64,000 nt of DNA from Enemella evansiae (GCA_017255395.1 JAFKDC010000001.1:557784-621783), one strand, 5' to 3'. Shown: positions 9,732-18,414, counted from the first letter of the stretch. Program-made: numbers and translations. Notes: generated by a model from the sequence alone, not told the origin.

Positions 9732-9975
9732 CGCACCGGCCCCCGGACCCGCCTGCCTTGGACTGCCGTGACAGCGGCAAGGCCGGGGCAGGCGGGCCGG
9801 GTCGCGATCCGGGGCCGGGGCGTTCCGGCGGGCTGTCGAAACCTGCGGACCAAGGAGGCTGGTGCGGGAGGGCCTCACTGGTCGTGCGCTTTCGTCGGGC
9901 TGACGAAACTGAAGCGCGTGGAAGGCGGACAGGCGAGGCGCAAGGCGCACTCGGCAGACCTTCTCCCGCAGCCGT

Positions 9976-10653
9976 CTAGTCGTCTTCCAGCGGGCGTACG
10001 CGATCCGCCAGCGCCCGGATGCGCACCCGCTGCGCGGCCTCGATATGGGCGCGCATGGTGGCCTCGGCGGCGGCCCCGTCGCGGGCCTTCAGCGCCTCCA
10101 GCACGCGGCGGTGTTCGGCATCGGCATTCTCCGCCCGCTCGCTTTCGGTCAGGGTGGTGGGGCCGAGGATCATCATGGCCTTGTGCAGCGAGGTCATGGA
10201 CTTGGCGAGAAAACGGTTCTTGGCCGTATCCAGCAGGGTGGCGTGGAAAAGGCGGTTGAGCCGCGCCGCCTCTGTCCCGCTGGTTGCGGCGGTCAGGCGG
10301 TCGTTCAGCGCCTCAAGCTCTTCGATCTCGACCTCCGAGGCCGCCCGGGCCGCCAGCCGCGCCGCCGTGCCTTCCAGCACCGCGCGCATCTCGTACAACT
10401 CCATCACCTCGGGGTAGTCCAGCCGCCGCAGGCTGGCGCCGGTGCGCGGGATATGCGTCACCAGCCCATCGGTTTCGAGCTGGCGGATCGCCTCGCGCAC
10501 CGGGGTGCGGCTGACGCCAAGCCGGGTCGCAAGGTCGATCTCGCGCAGGCGGTCGCCCGGCAGCAGCGTTCCGGCCCGGATCTCTTCGAGAAGCTGCTGG
10601 TAGACCGAATTGCCCGACGGGCCAGGGGTCGGGGCATCGGTGCGGGTGGTCAT
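9976..10653 (-). CDS. GntR-family regulator (FCD/FadR subfamily)
   Basis: Transcriptional regulator with an N-terminal GntR winged helix (SVYQQLLEEIRAG, then LGVSRTPVREAIRQLETDGLV) and a C-terminal FCD ligand domain with conserved histidines (LFHATLLDTAKN, MRAHIEAA). The start at 10653 is preferred over the in-frame ATG at 10674: a GGGAG ribosome site precedes it at good spacing, and the upstream ATG sits in a tandem operator-like repeat. The encoded protein is 225 residues. FCD members often control organic-acid catabolism; a malonate link is possible but the mat genes are 5 kb away, so the target is unknown. Confidence 0.88.
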   Translation of the reverse strand: MTTRTDAPTPGPSGNSVYQQLLEEIRAGTLLPGDRLREIDLATRLGVSRTPVREAIRQLETDGLVTHIPRTGASLRRLDYPEVMELYEMRAVLEGTAARLAARAASEVEIEELEALNDRLTAATSGTEAARLNRLFHATLLDTAKNRFLAKSMTSLHKAMMILGPTTLTESERAENADAEHRRVLEALKARDGAAAEATMRAHIEAAQRVRIRALADRVRPLEDD

Positions 10654-10667
10654 CTTGGGCTCCCATT

Positions 10668-10687
10668 CTTGCATACACTTGGATACA
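10668..10687 (-). promoter_or_regulatory. tandem decamer, probable operator of the GntR gene
   Basis: Read on the minus strand, TGTATCCAAG is followed directly by TGTATGCAAG, nine of ten bases identical. Each unit resembles half of the TTGTATACAA-type palindromes used by FCD GntR proteins. It lies just upstream of the preferred start, fitting autoregulation; this is inference. Confidence 0.5.
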
Positions 10688-11171
10688 TGCGGCGGGGCCG
10701 GGCGGTCAAGCCGCTTGGCGCGCAGCTTGCCAAGCCAGCGCCGTCAGGGCAAGCGGTGTCGCCACGGTGCTGCACCAAAAGAGGCGCGCCGTGGCAGAGC
10801 CGCCCGTGGCGCGCGGCGGCGGTATGCCGCTGCGCCCTTGTTTGAGCCTGCCGCCCCCTGCCGTAGCCCCGAAACAGATCCTGCCCCGGGCTGTTCGCCG
10901 CCCGCATTGACCGGTGGCAAGGATGGCCTCACGGACAGGCTTGGTCCGTGACAGGGTCGGCATTGCCCGATGTCCCGGCACCGGACTGTGACAGCAGACC
11001 CGCACCCGGCCTGTCAAACGCTGAATCTGTCCGGTTTTGGCATGTTTACTCGTATTGCATCCGCGCAATATGTTTCTTTCAGCCGCTTCGGAGGTATCCG
11101 GCCCCGGCGCGGCGGCACGCGACGACAGGGGATGGCCGGGGGTGACGAGGCAGCGCAATCCGCAGGACGAC
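10688..11171. other. intergenic region between the GntR and histidine kinase genes
   Basis: No convincing gene in either direction; frames crossing it have no recognisable domains. An inverted repeat TATTGC-N6-GCAATA lies at 11053-11070 in the less GC-rich stretch before the kinase and could be part of its promoter or an operator. Confidence 0.5.
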
Positions 11172-12500
11172 ATGACGTTCCTGTACCAGCGGGAATACGG
11201 AGAACCGGCCGAGCTGGCCCTCCGCCTGTCTGGCACCCTGCTTGGGTCGATCCTGCTTTACATCTACACCGGCTGGCTGGCCGCCCTGCTCTGGAGCGGC
11301 CTCTACCTTGCCATTCACGCCGCGCTTTATAGCTTTCTCCGGCTTCGGCAGCGGGTGGCGCGGCCCCGCGACCCGGTGATCGCCGGGCTGCTTGTCGTTG
11401 CCGGTCTCTGCGCCTTTCTCTGGATGCCCGTGTATCTTGCCGCGCAAAAGGACGCTGCGCTGTCCTATGCCGGCCTCGGTCTGATGGCCACGACAATGGT
11501 CTTCCTGTCCCGGCGCGCCGACCGCGATCTGTGGATGATCGCCTTGCAGATCATCGTCATCGGCGGCCTTTGGGCGAAGGTGTCCTGGCATGTCGCGGCG
11601 CGGGCGCATGCCTGGCCCGAGAAGGGCGGCATCGCCCTGATGACCTTCGTCGTTTTCTTCTACACCGCGCAGGCCATGTTGTTGTCGCGCAAGACCCGGC
11701 TTGCGGGCGAAGAAACCGCGGCCCGCGCCGCGCAGGAACAGAAGGCGGCGGCCATCGGACGGCTTGCGGGCGGCGTGGCGCATGACTTCAACAACGTGCT
11801 GACGGTGATCAAGGGCAACCTTGAACTGGCTGACCTGCTGGAAGACCCGAAGGACCGCGCCGCCGCGCTGGTCGAGGCCCGGGCCGCCGCCGAGCGCGCC
11901 GAGACCGTGGTTCAGCAACTGCTGGTCTATGCGCGCCGGGCGCCGGTGCGGCGCGAGCGGCTGGACGCGCCGCGCACCCTCGACCGTATCCTGAGGCAGG
12001 CGGCGCCGCTCTTGCCTGCGGGCGTCCTGCTGACGCCGCAGGGCCAGCCCGATCCGCATTGCGTTCAGGTCGACGAGGGGCTGCTGACCGCGGCGCTGAT
12101 CAACCTGATCCGCAACGCCGCCGATGCCTCTGTGCCGGGCGACGTCATCCGCGTCTCGACGCGGGCGGTGCAGCTCAACGACCCGCGCCCGATGGCGGAT
12201 TGCAGCCTTCTGCCGCCGGGGGCCTATGCCAGCATCCGGGTCGAGGATACGGGCCACGGCATTCCGGCAGAGCGGATCGGACGGGTGCTGGACCCGTTCT
12301 ACACGACAAGGCCGGTCGGCGAGGGCATCGGGCTGGGCCTGTCCATGGTGCTGGGCTTCGCGCGCGAGGCGGGCGGGGGGCTGGCGCTGGACAGCGATGC
12401 GCGCGGCACGCGGGCCACCCTGTACCTGCCGCTGGCAGAGGCGGCGGGGCCGCAGGTGCCGCAAACGAAAAACGCCGCCCCCGAGAGGACGGCGTTGTGA
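11172..12500 (+). CDS. membrane-bound sensor histidine kinase
   Basis: Two-component sensor kinase. The start at 11172 (MTFLYQREY) follows an AGGA site; the frame extends upstream but that part is not protein-like. About six hydrophobic segments fill the first 170 residues. Then come the phospho-acceptor box GGVAHDFNNVLT (H near 204), the N box LIRNAADAS (about 312), the G1 box VEDTGHGIP (about 357) and the G2 box GIGLGLSM (about 386). There is no PAS, HAMP or attached receiver domain, and no response regulator gene is adjacent, so it is an orphan; its signal is unknown. The last codons overlap the rpmE terminator. Confidence 0.88.
   Translation: MTFLYQREYGEPAELALRLSGTLLGSILLYIYTGWLAALLWSGLYLAIHAALYSFLRLRQRVARPRDPVIAGLLVVAGLCAFLWMPVYLAAQKDAALSYAGLGLMATTMVFLSRRADRDLWMIALQIIVIGGLWAKVSWHVAARAHAWPEKGGIALMTFVVFFYTAQAMLLSRKTRLAGEETAARAAQEQKAAAIGRLAGGVAHDFNNVLTVIKGNLELADLLEDPKDRAAALVEARAAAERAETVVQQLLVYARRAPVRRERLDAPRTLDRILRQAAPLLPAGVLLTPQGQPDPHCVQVDEGLLTAALINLIRNAADASVPGDVIRVSTRAVQLNDPRPMADCSLLPPGAYASIRVEDTGHGIPAERIGRVLDPFYTTRPVGEGIGLGLSMVLGFAREAGGGLALDSDARGTRATLYLPLAEAAGPQVPQTKNAAPERTAL
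12461..12496 (-). terminator. rpmE terminator, inside the kinase 3' end
   Basis: On the minus strand AACGCCGTCC and its near complement (12496-12471) form a stem, followed by TTTTTCGTTT. It sits 23 bases past the rpmE stop and lies within the last codons of the convergent kinase gene. Confidence 0.75.
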
Positions 12501-12518
12501 TCGGCAGTTTGGGACAGC

Positions 12519-12740
12519 TCAGAAGCCGAGGCCCTCGTACTTCTTCTTGAAGCGCGAGACGCGACCGCCCTGGTCGAGCATGCGGCCGGTGCCGCCGGTC
12601 CAGGCCGGGTGCACGGTCGGATCGATGTCCAGCTGCAGCGAGTCGCCTTCCTTGCCCCAGGTGGTGCGGGTCTGGAATTCGGTGCCGTCGGTCATCTTGA
12701 CGGTGACGACGTGGTAGTCGGGGTGAATGCCCTTTTTCAT
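12519..12740 (-). CDS. rpmE: 50S ribosomal protein L31
   Basis: 73-residue L31 of the large subunit. It begins [19 protein letters not shown] and keeps the HPAWTGG motif. It has no cysteines, so it is the zinc-independent form. It lies 11 bases after rplS in the same orientation and ends before the terminator at 12461-12496, so the pair is one transcript. Confidence 0.97.
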   Translation of the reverse strand: MKKGIHPDYHVVTVKMTDGTEFQTRTTWGKEGDSLQLDIDPTVHPAWTGGTGRMLDQGGRVSRFKKKYEGLGF

Positions 12741-12751
12741 ATCGCCGCTCC

Positions 12752-13141
12752 TTACGCGTTCGCGTTCTGGCCCTTGAGGGGCTTGTAGTTTGCATCTTCC
12801 GCGATCCGGGCCGATTTGCCGCGACGCGAGCGCAGGTAGTACATCTTGGCGCGACGGACGCGGCCACGACGGACGACCTCGATGGATTCGATGTTGGTCG
12901 AGTACAGCGGGAAAACCCGCTCGACGCCTTCACCGAAGGAAATCTTGCGGACGGTGAACGAGGCCGCGATGCCCTTGCCGTTCTTGCGGCTGATGCAGAC
13001 GCCTTCGTAGTTCTGCACACGGGTGCGGGTGCCTTCGGTCACCTTGTAGCCGACGCGAATGGTGTCGCCGGCCTTGAAATCGGGAATGGTCTTCCCGAGC
13101 GAGGCGATCTGTTCCGCCTCGAGTTGTGCGATGAGGTCCAT
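12752..13141 (-). CDS. rplS: 50S ribosomal protein L19
   Basis: 129 residues; L19 sits at the interface of the two ribosomal subunits. It has the typical [26 protein letters not shown] core and the basic [23 protein letters not shown] region. In many bacteria rplS directly follows trmD; here the regulator genes and others between 13.5 and 16.3 kb separate it from trmD. It has its own sigma70-like promoter and a leader of roughly 170 bases (see 13320-13348). Confidence 0.97.
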   Translation of the reverse strand: MDLIAQLEAEQIASLGKTIPDFKAGDTIRVGYKVTEGTRTRVQNYEGVCISRKNGKGIAASFTVRKISFGEGVERVFPLYSTNIESIEVVRRGRVRRAKMYYLRSRRGKSARIAEDANYKPLKGQNANA

Positions 13142-13518
13142 CCGACCTTCTCCTATGTTCGTCGCGGTTTGCCCGCGGAGATGTCTGGCCCGGAACCGGC
13201 GCGGGCGCCGGGGAGGGACAGCTTTTTCTTTCTTGCGTCCGGTCCGGGGGCGGGCAGGGCCTGCCAGCGGTCCATATCACGAAAGGCACCGAGTCGCCCC
13301 GATGCCCATCGCAGGCCTGCCTATACGCGCGCGCCGTCCTTCGATCAAGTCCCTTGCACACCGCGCGGGGCCTCTGCGCAGACGCTTCCGATGCGCGCGG
13401 GTGCGCCGCCTGCGCCAATGGCGCCGATCCAGTCGCGCGCGGTGCCGATGGCGTCAGGACAGGGTGCCGGGGCAATCGCGGCGCCGGGGTGCGTTGGCAC
13501 CTCCCCCACAGCGCGGTG
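13142..13518. other. upstream region of rplS-rpmE
   Basis: No gene is supported. It holds the promoter at 13320-13348 and a long untranslated leader before rplS. The leader is rich in short inverted repeats and could carry ribosomal-protein feedback, but no defined structure was established by eye. Confidence 0.5.
13320..13348 (-). promoter_or_regulatory. sigma70-like promoter of rplS-rpmE
   Basis: On the minus strand: TTGATC (13348-13343), a 17-base spacer, then TATAGG (13325-13320). The arrangement nearly repeats the rpsA promoter at 48181-48209. Confidence 0.55.
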
Positions 13519-14919
13519 TCAGGGCCCGTCGTGGAAGGGCCGCAGGTACACCGTCTGGGTGGCATCCAGAAAGCGCGCGCTGATCCAGCCCGAGGTGCCG
13601 CCCGCCCGCACCTTCATCCAGACCCCCTGAGGGCCATCGACAAGCGTGCAGTCCTCGACGGTCACCGTATCGCCCGCCGCGACAGAGCCGATGCGGGCGC
13701 CGCCCATCCCGGGCGCGTCCCGCATGTTCACGCCGCTGGCGACCGGGCGTTCGAGAGGCATGGGGTAGGGCTCTTTCCTCACGCCCGACAGGTCCGAACC
13801 CCAGAAGGCGGCGTCCCGCGTCAGCCTGCCCGAAGAACACCCCATGGCATCGGCAAGCAGCGCCACCGAGGCATCGGGCAGGCGGCGGTCGCCGGAGACG
13901 GCGCACCAGGCGCTGTCCTGGGCGGTACAGGGGGGCGGGCCGGGCAGAATGTCCAGACCGACGCTGCCGTCGTTGCGCAGTTCCACGAGGCAATGAGCGG
14001 CCCCATTGTGGTTGGCGGCGATGCGGCGCGCGCCAAGCTGTGCGGCGAAATCCTCTATGGGTAGGGTGGGCGTTGAATAGCTGCCCAGATTAAGCTGTCC
14101 CCATTCGTAATCGACGAAGGACTTTTGGATCCTCGGTTCCGCCGCGAAGGCGGTGTAGCACATGGCCTCCAGCGCGGTGGTGTTCAGCCCGGCGGTGTCC
14201 ACCGCGCGGGCCAGATGGGAGGGGCCGACGGGGGTCAGGCGCATGGCATGGGTGCGGATGCCGCCGCGCAGGGTAAAGAAGCTGTCGGAGGTGCGATGCT
14301 CCAGCGCCTCGGCCAGCAGGATCGGCGGGGCGACCCCGCCCATGATCAGCGAGGCATAGGCCTGCGTGATGTCATAGGTCAGGTTCATCATCTGCCGCGC
14401 CTCGACCGCCTGGGCGGCCTTTTCCTCGGGCAGGATGCCCATGTGAAAGCCCAGCTCGGCCCCGTGTTCGATATAGCGGTAGTCCATGTCCTCAGAGATG
14501 TCGCGGGTCGAGGTCGACAGCGCCACGGCCAGCGCGCAGGCTGACAGGCAGGGCCCGTCCTTCAGGACGAAGACCCCGTAGATATCCGGGTCCTGGTTCT
14601 CGATGATTGAACTGATGTACCCGCCCAGAGCGATGCCTTCGAGGAAGTTGCCGCCCGGGCTTTCCAGCACGATGTACTTGCCCCAGGTCGTCTCCAGCGC
14701 CGCTTTCACGCGCTCTGTGTCGCCCGGCACGATGGGGCCGGAGAGGTGAAAGACCGTGTACTGCGAAACCTGTCCCGGCTCGGGCGGCCAGTTCGAGCTG
14801 TAGAGCGAGCGCAGGGCTTCGAGCCGGGGGGCGAGGTCGGGCCGCTGGGTGATCTCCAGCGCCTGCGAGAGGGCGGGAAACAGGCAAAGGGTCAGCACGA
14901 GGCCGAGGCGGGACAGCAT
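13519..14919 (-). CDS. secreted ClpP-fold-like protein with C-terminal SH3 domain
   Basis: Predicted periplasmic protein, 466 residues. The start at 14919 gives a clear signal peptide (MLSRLGLVLTLCLFPALSQA) and has AAAGG upstream; earlier in-frame starts do not. The N-terminal part resembles COG3904-type proteins with a ClpP/crotonase-like fold: VLESPGGNFLEGIALG (SPGGN-type oxyanion region) and GPCLSACALAVAL, whose serine near residue 124 is the candidate nucleophile. A middle cysteine-containing region follows. The last 70 or so residues (GVNMRDAPGMGGARIGSV... GTSGWISARFL) form a bacterial SH3 domain, which often binds cell wall. Protease activity is not demonstrated by sequence. Confidence 0.72.
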   Translation of the reverse strand: MLSRLGLVLTLCLFPALSQALEITQRPDLAPRLEALRSLYSSNWPPEPGQVSQYTVFHLSGPIVPGDTERVKAALETTWGKYIVLESPGGNFLEGIALGGYISSIIENQDPDIYGVFVLKDGPCLSACALAVALSTSTRDISEDMDYRYIEHGAELGFHMGILPEEKAAQAVEARQMMNLTYDITQAYASLIMGGVAPPILLAEALEHRTSDSFFTLRGGIRTHAMRLTPVGPSHLARAVDTAGLNTTALEAMCYTAFAAEPRIQKSFVDYEWGQLNLGSYSTPTLPIEDFAAQLGARRIAANHNGAAHCLVELRNDGSVGLDILPGPPPCTAQDSAWCAVSGDRRLPDASVALLADAMGCSSGRLTRDAAFWGSDLSGVRKEPYPMPLERPVASGVNMRDAPGMGGARIGSVAAGDTVTVEDCTLVDGPQGVWMKVRAGGTSGWISARFLDATQTVYLRPFHDGP

Positions 14920-15132
14920 GGCAGGCCTTTCAATAAGCTGCGGAAATGCCGTCAGGCTAGCCCGCGCCTGCCCCTGCGTCCAGCGCCGCGGGGCCTGTTG
15001 TCCGGTCTTCAAGGAGGGGCAGCCCCCCTCCACGGTCCGGGGCCGCGCGCCGCCTTGATCGAGGCAACATGATTTGAAACCGGCTCGGCACAGGGGGGCT
15101 TTGATCGCGTGGGCAGGCGCGGCGCCTGGCGC

Positions 15133-15489
15133 CTAGCGAAAGCGCATGTTGAACACCGATTCGAGCATGTCCGAGGTGAAGGGGATGGACAGATGCGTCA
15201 TGTGCGGGATCGGGGGCAGGCCCAGGGGCGGCTCGTCGGCGCCCACGAGGACCGAGATGACCCCGGCCCGCGACATTTCCGAGATGAAGCCATAGGTCTC
15301 CATCGCCCGCATCTCGTCGGGCTTGCGGATGAACATATGGGTCAGGGCCTCGCCGCTGGCCAGACGCGCACGGGCATGCGCCACCGAGGGCACTTCCTCG
15401 ACGGTGGCGTTGGCCATGCGATGGGATGCCGCCTCTGCCAGATCCAGCGAGATCAGCGGGTCCGGCTCGACGATCAGGAGTCTGAGCAT
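15133..15489 (-). CDS. degenerate response-regulator receiver domain protein
   Basis: 118 residues from the start MLRLLIVEPDPLISLDLAEA, which matches the first strand and acidic site of CheY-like domains. An upstream in-frame ATG at 15546 would leave only six bases to the divergent regulator, so 15489 is preferred. The place of the phosphorylated aspartate reads LTHMFIRKPDEM, with no aspartate at the strand end, and the usual K-P-F near the C terminus is I-P-F. It is therefore probably a phosphorylation-independent pseudo-receiver. No output domain. It is divergent from a Crp/Fnr regulator, which may control it; the partner is unknown. Confidence 0.7.
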   Translation of the reverse strand: MLRLLIVEPDPLISLDLAEAASHRMANATVEEVPSVAHARARLASGEALTHMFIRKPDEMRAMETYGFISEMSRAGVISVLVGADEPPLGLPPIPHMTHLSIPFTSDMLESVFNMRFR

Positions 15490-15552
15490 TTTGAAAGGGC
15501 CTTCCGTTGCCCTTTCCCTTTTAATGGGGCAATCTCCAGACCGCATTTAACT

Positions 15553-16302
15553 ATGACATACCGGAACGCATCCATGCGGATCTCCTGCCAAGACTGCCCC
15601 CTGCGCAAACTGGACAGCTTCCAGGCCTTCAGCGCGTCGGACATCAAGATAACCGACGCGCTGAAACACGGCGAACTGCGCGTCGACGCGGGCATGCCGA
15701 TCCTCGAGGAAGGCACGTCCTCGCCGCAGCTTTACACCGTGTTGCAGGGGCAGGGGGTGCGCTACAAGACGCTGGAAAGCGGCCGGCGGCAGGTCCTGAG
15801 CTTCGTTTTCCCCGGTGATTTCCTCGGGCTTCAGGCGGCGGTCATGGAGGAAATGGACCACTCGGTGGAATCGACGACCGAGATGGTGCTCTGCGTCTTC
15901 GACCGCAAGGATCTGCGGAGGCTGTACCGTGACGCGCCAGAGCGCGCTTTCGACGTGACATGGGTCGCGGCGGAAGAGGAAACGATGCTCTCCGAAGCCC
16001 TGACCGCCGTCGGTCAGCGCACCGCCAAGGAGCGGGTGGCCTGGGGGCTGATGCGGCTGATGCAGCGGTCGAAGGCCTCGGGCCTTGCCAGGCGCGACCG
16101 CGCGCCGATGCCGTTCCGGCAGACCGATTTCGCCGACGCGATGGGGCTGTCGCTGGTGCACACCAACAAGACGCTGTCGATGATCCGCCGTGCGAAGCTG
16201 GCCACATGGGCGGATGGATGGCTGGACATCCACGACCCCGAAGGGCTGGCCGAGATGGCGGGCACGCCGCTTAATGGCGACCACTGCCGCCCGCTGATCT
16301 GA
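15553..16302 (+). CDS. Crp/Fnr-family transcriptional regulator
   Basis: 249 residues from ATG 15553 (a second ATG at 15574 gives 242). N-terminal CQDCPLRKL, a cyclic-nucleotide-binding-like beta barrel (LYTVLQGQGVRYKTLESGRRQVLSFVFPGDFLG), and a C-terminal winged helix (FRQTDFADAMGLSLVHTNKTLSMIRR). FNR needs four cysteines for its iron-sulfur cluster. Here two lie at the N terminus and one in MVLCVFDRKD, and the third N-terminal cysteine is absent, so an oxygen-labile cluster is uncertain. It is divergent from the pseudo-receiver gene and convergent with the downstream GNAT gene (four bases between stops). Confidence 0.9.
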   Translation: MTYRNASMRISCQDCPLRKLDSFQAFSASDIKITDALKHGELRVDAGMPILEEGTSSPQLYTVLQGQGVRYKTLESGRRQVLSFVFPGDFLGLQAAVMEEMDHSVESTTEMVLCVFDRKDLRRLYRDAPERAFDVTWVAAEEETMLSEALTAVGQRTAKERVAWGLMRLMQRSKASGLARRDRAPMPFRQTDFADAMGLSLVHTNKTLSMIRRAKLATWADGWLDIHDPEGLAEMAGTPLNGDHCRPLI

Positions 16303-16306
16303 CCGC

Positions 16307-16753
16307 CTACAGCGGCAGCTTGTACCCGATATGCGTCGGCTGGTAGCCGAGGCTTTCGTAGAAGCGATGGGCCTCCGGGCGGGTCTTGTCGGTGGTCAGC
16401 TGCACCAGCGTGCAGCCGCGCGCCCGGGCGGTATCGGCGGCCCATTCCAGCATCCGGCGGCCAAGGCCGCTGCCCCGGGCCGCTGCCGCGACGCGCACCG
16501 ATTCCACCTGGCCGCGCCAGGCGCCCAGACGCGAGATCCCCGGCAGAAAGGTCAGATGCAGGCAGCCCAGCAGGGCGCCGTCTTGCTCGGCAACGGCAAG
16601 GAACTGGTTCTCGTCGCGCTCGATCGCCTCGAAGGCGGACAGATAGGCGGCGTTCAGCGGCAGCGAGGCATCCTCGCGCCCGGCCCCCAGAGTGTCGTCG
16701 GCCAGCAGCGCGACGATGGCGGGCAGGTCGGCGCGGGTGGCACGGCGCATCAT
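16307..16753 (-). CDS. GNAT-family N-acetyltransferase
   Basis: 148-residue acetyltransferase. ATG 16753 overlaps the trmD stop (ATGA), indicating translational coupling. It shows the GNAT acetyl-CoA-binding pattern: [24 protein letters not shown] (the R-x-x-G-x-G/A loop) and the C-terminal [20 protein letters not shown] region. The family acetylates amines on small molecules or proteins; its substrate cannot be told from sequence. Linkage to trmD and rimM may be positional only. Confidence 0.87.
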   Translation of the reverse strand: MMRRATRADLPAIVALLADDTLGAGREDASLPLNAAYLSAFEAIERDENQFLAVAEQDGALLGCLHLTFLPGISRLGAWRGQVESVRVAAAARGSGLGRRMLEWAADTARARGCTLVQLTTDKTRPEAHRFYESLGYQPTHIGYKLPL

Positions 16754-17556
16754 TCCGGGCGCCCCTTGTAGGCGGCCCAGAGATCGGGGCGGCGCTGCCG
16801 CGTCAGGTCTTCGGCCTGCGCCCGGCGCCATTTCGCGATCTCGCCATGATGGCCGGACATCAGCACCTCGGGGACTTCCAGCCCCTGCCATTCGGCGGGG
16901 CGGGTGTATTGCGGATGTTCGAGCAGGCCTTCGGAAAAGCTTTCCTCTTCGGTCGAGGCGGCATTGCCCAGCACCCCCGGCAGCAGGCGGACGGTGGCGT
17001 CCAGCATGGCCTGCGCGGCGATCTCTCCGCCGGTCAGCACGTAATCGCCAAGGCTGACTTCGGTGATGCGGTAGTGATCCAAAACGCGCTGGTCCAGCCC
17101 TTCGAAGCGGCCGCAGATCAAGGTCACGCCGGGCCGCGTGGCCAGATCGCGCGCCATGGCCTGATCGAAGCGGCGCCCGCGCGGCGACAGGTAGAGGATC
17201 GGCGCGCCGGCGGGCATGCCCGCGCGGGCGGCCTCGATGGCGGCGCCCATGACGTCGGGCCGCAGCACCATGCCCGCGCCGCCCCCGGCGGGGGTGTCGT
17301 CGACATTGCGGTGCTTGCCCTCGCCGAAGTCGCGCAGCGGCACGGGCTGCAATTGCCAGCGGCCTTCCTTCAGCGCCTTGCCGGTCAGGGAATGGCCGAG
17401 AATGCCGGGGAAGGCCTCGGGGAAAAGCGTGATTACCTGCGCCTGCCAAGCCCGGGCCAGGGTCTCGTCCGGGCCCATCAGGTTGCGCGGCTTCATCGTG
17501 GCGTGGATCGACTTGCGGCCATAAGACCGCGGCGCGGGCTTGTCCTGTTCGGTCAC
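16750..17556 (-). CDS. trmD: tRNA (guanine-N1-)-methyltransferase TrmD
   Basis: 268-residue SPOUT methyltransferase that makes m1G37 in tRNAs reading CNN codons, preventing frameshifts. Motifs: [22 protein letters not shown], the [12 protein letters not shown] loop, [12 protein letters not shown] and the knot region [19 protein letters not shown]. An N-terminal extension of about 35 residues ([24 protein letters not shown]) precedes the usual start, so an internal start is possible. It follows rimM after 149 bases that contain a hairpin. Confidence 0.95.
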   Translation of the reverse strand: MTEQDKPAPRSYGRKSIHATMKPRNLMGPDETLARAWQAQVITLFPEAFPGILGHSLTGKALKEGRWQLQPVPLRDFGEGKHRNVDDTPAGGGAGMVLRPDVMGAAIEAARAGMPAGAPILYLSPRGRRFDQAMARDLATRPGVTLICGRFEGLDQRVLDHYRITEVSLGDYVLTGGEIAAQAMLDATVRLLPGVLGNAASTEEESFSEGLLEHPQYTRPAEWQGLEVPEVLMSGHHGEIAKWRRAQAEDLTRQRRPDLWAAYKGRPE

Positions 17557-17588
17557 GGGGGCCTCCGGTGGTTTTTCGCGGGTCTAAT

Positions 17589-17620
17589 GGCTTTCGCGGC
17601 AGAGAGGAACCGCGAAAGCC
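17589..17620. repeat. 11-bp-stem hairpin between rimM and trmD
   Basis: GGCTTTCGCGG (17589-17599) and CCGCGAAAGCC (17610-17620) are perfect inverted repeats around a ten-base loop. There is no T run in either direction. It lies within the rimM-trmD transcript and could set the relative level or processing of the two messages. Confidence 0.6.
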
Positions 17621-17705
17621 GGTCGGGGGACCGCTGCGCTTGGCTTCTGCCGGAACGTGGCTGGCCGCCCTGCTGTGGCTGATCCCCAGACGCCCGGGGC
17701 AGGCG

Positions 17706-18218
17706 TCAGTCCAGCAGGCCCTCGGGCGGGTCGGCGACGATGCGCCCGGCGGTCAGGTCGACGGTGGGCACGGCGGCCTGGGTGAAGGGCAGCAGGACCG
17801 TGCGGCTTTGCCCCGGCACCTGAATTTCCAGCAGGTCCGCCGCGCCGTGGTTGTGCACCGCCTTCACGCGGCCCAGTTCGGCGCCGCCGGTGTCCAGCAC
17901 GGTCAGGCCGATCAGGTCTGCGTGGTAGAATTCGTCGTCCGGAAGCGAGGGCAGCCGGTCGCGCGGCGCATAGAGCCGCGTGCCCTTCAGCGCGTCCGCA
18001 TCCTCTTTGGTCAGGACGCCGGACAGGCGCGCCGCGAAGCCGCCCTTGATCTCGCGTTGCAGGTCTATGTCGAACTGCCGCGCGCCGTCCTCTGTGGACA
18101 GCGGGGCGTAGTCGGCGATGGCGCCGGGATCGGCGGTGAAGCTCTTCAGCCGCACCTCGCCATGTACACCGAAGGCGCCCGATACGGCGCCGACGCAGAC
18201 CATCTCGCTGTCACTCAT
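17706..18218 (-). CDS. rimM: ribosome maturation factor RimM
   Basis: 170 residues. RimM binds S19 and helps assemble the head of the 30S subunit. The N-terminal domain begins [21 protein letters not shown], and the C-terminal PRC-barrel part contains [39 protein letters not shown]. It belongs to the rpsP-rimM-trmD group on the minus strand, with a small membrane-protein gene inserted after rpsP. Confidence 0.96.
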   Translation of the reverse strand: MSDSEMVCVGAVSGAFGVHGEVRLKSFTADPGAIADYAPLSTEDGARQFDIDLQREIKGGFAARLSGVLTKEDADALKGTRLYAPRDRLPSLPDDEFYHADLIGLTVLDTGGAELGRVKAVHNHGAADLLEIQVPGQSRTVLLPFTQAAVPTVDLTAGRIVADPPEGLLD

Positions 18219-18236
18219 GCAAGGCCATCCCCGGTG

Positions 18237-18383
18237 TCATTGCGCAGGCCGGGTACAAAGCCCGGCGGAATTCCATGTTCCACCCAGTTCCTGACACAGA
18301 TCGCGCTTGTTGGCACGCTCGAAGAGCAAACCCGCCACAAAGGCCAGTCCCAGAAGGATCAGCAGGCGGAAGGGGCGAAACAT
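18237..18383 (-). CDS. 48-residue membrane protein between rpsP and rimM
   Basis: Small hypothetical protein starting MFRPFRLLILLGLAFVAGLLFERANK: one N-terminal membrane or signal-anchor helix, then a short tail with two cysteines (DLCQELGGTWNSAGLC) that could pair in the periplasm. The gene starts at 18383, after the hairpin at 18415-18440, and ends 18 bases before the rimM start, so it is read with rpsP and rimM. Longer in-frame starts lack hydrophobic character and overlap the hairpin. Function unknown. Confidence 0.62.
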   Translation of the reverse strand: MFRPFRLLILLGLAFVAGLLFERANKRDLCQELGGTWNSAGLCTRPAQ

Positions 18384-18414
18384 CGGCGATCCGGAACAGG
18401 GGGAAAGCGTGCCC

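Noticed and set aside
13142..13518. Possible RNA gene in the long rplS upstream region
   Set aside because: No tRNA or known RNA signature; better explained as promoter plus leader.
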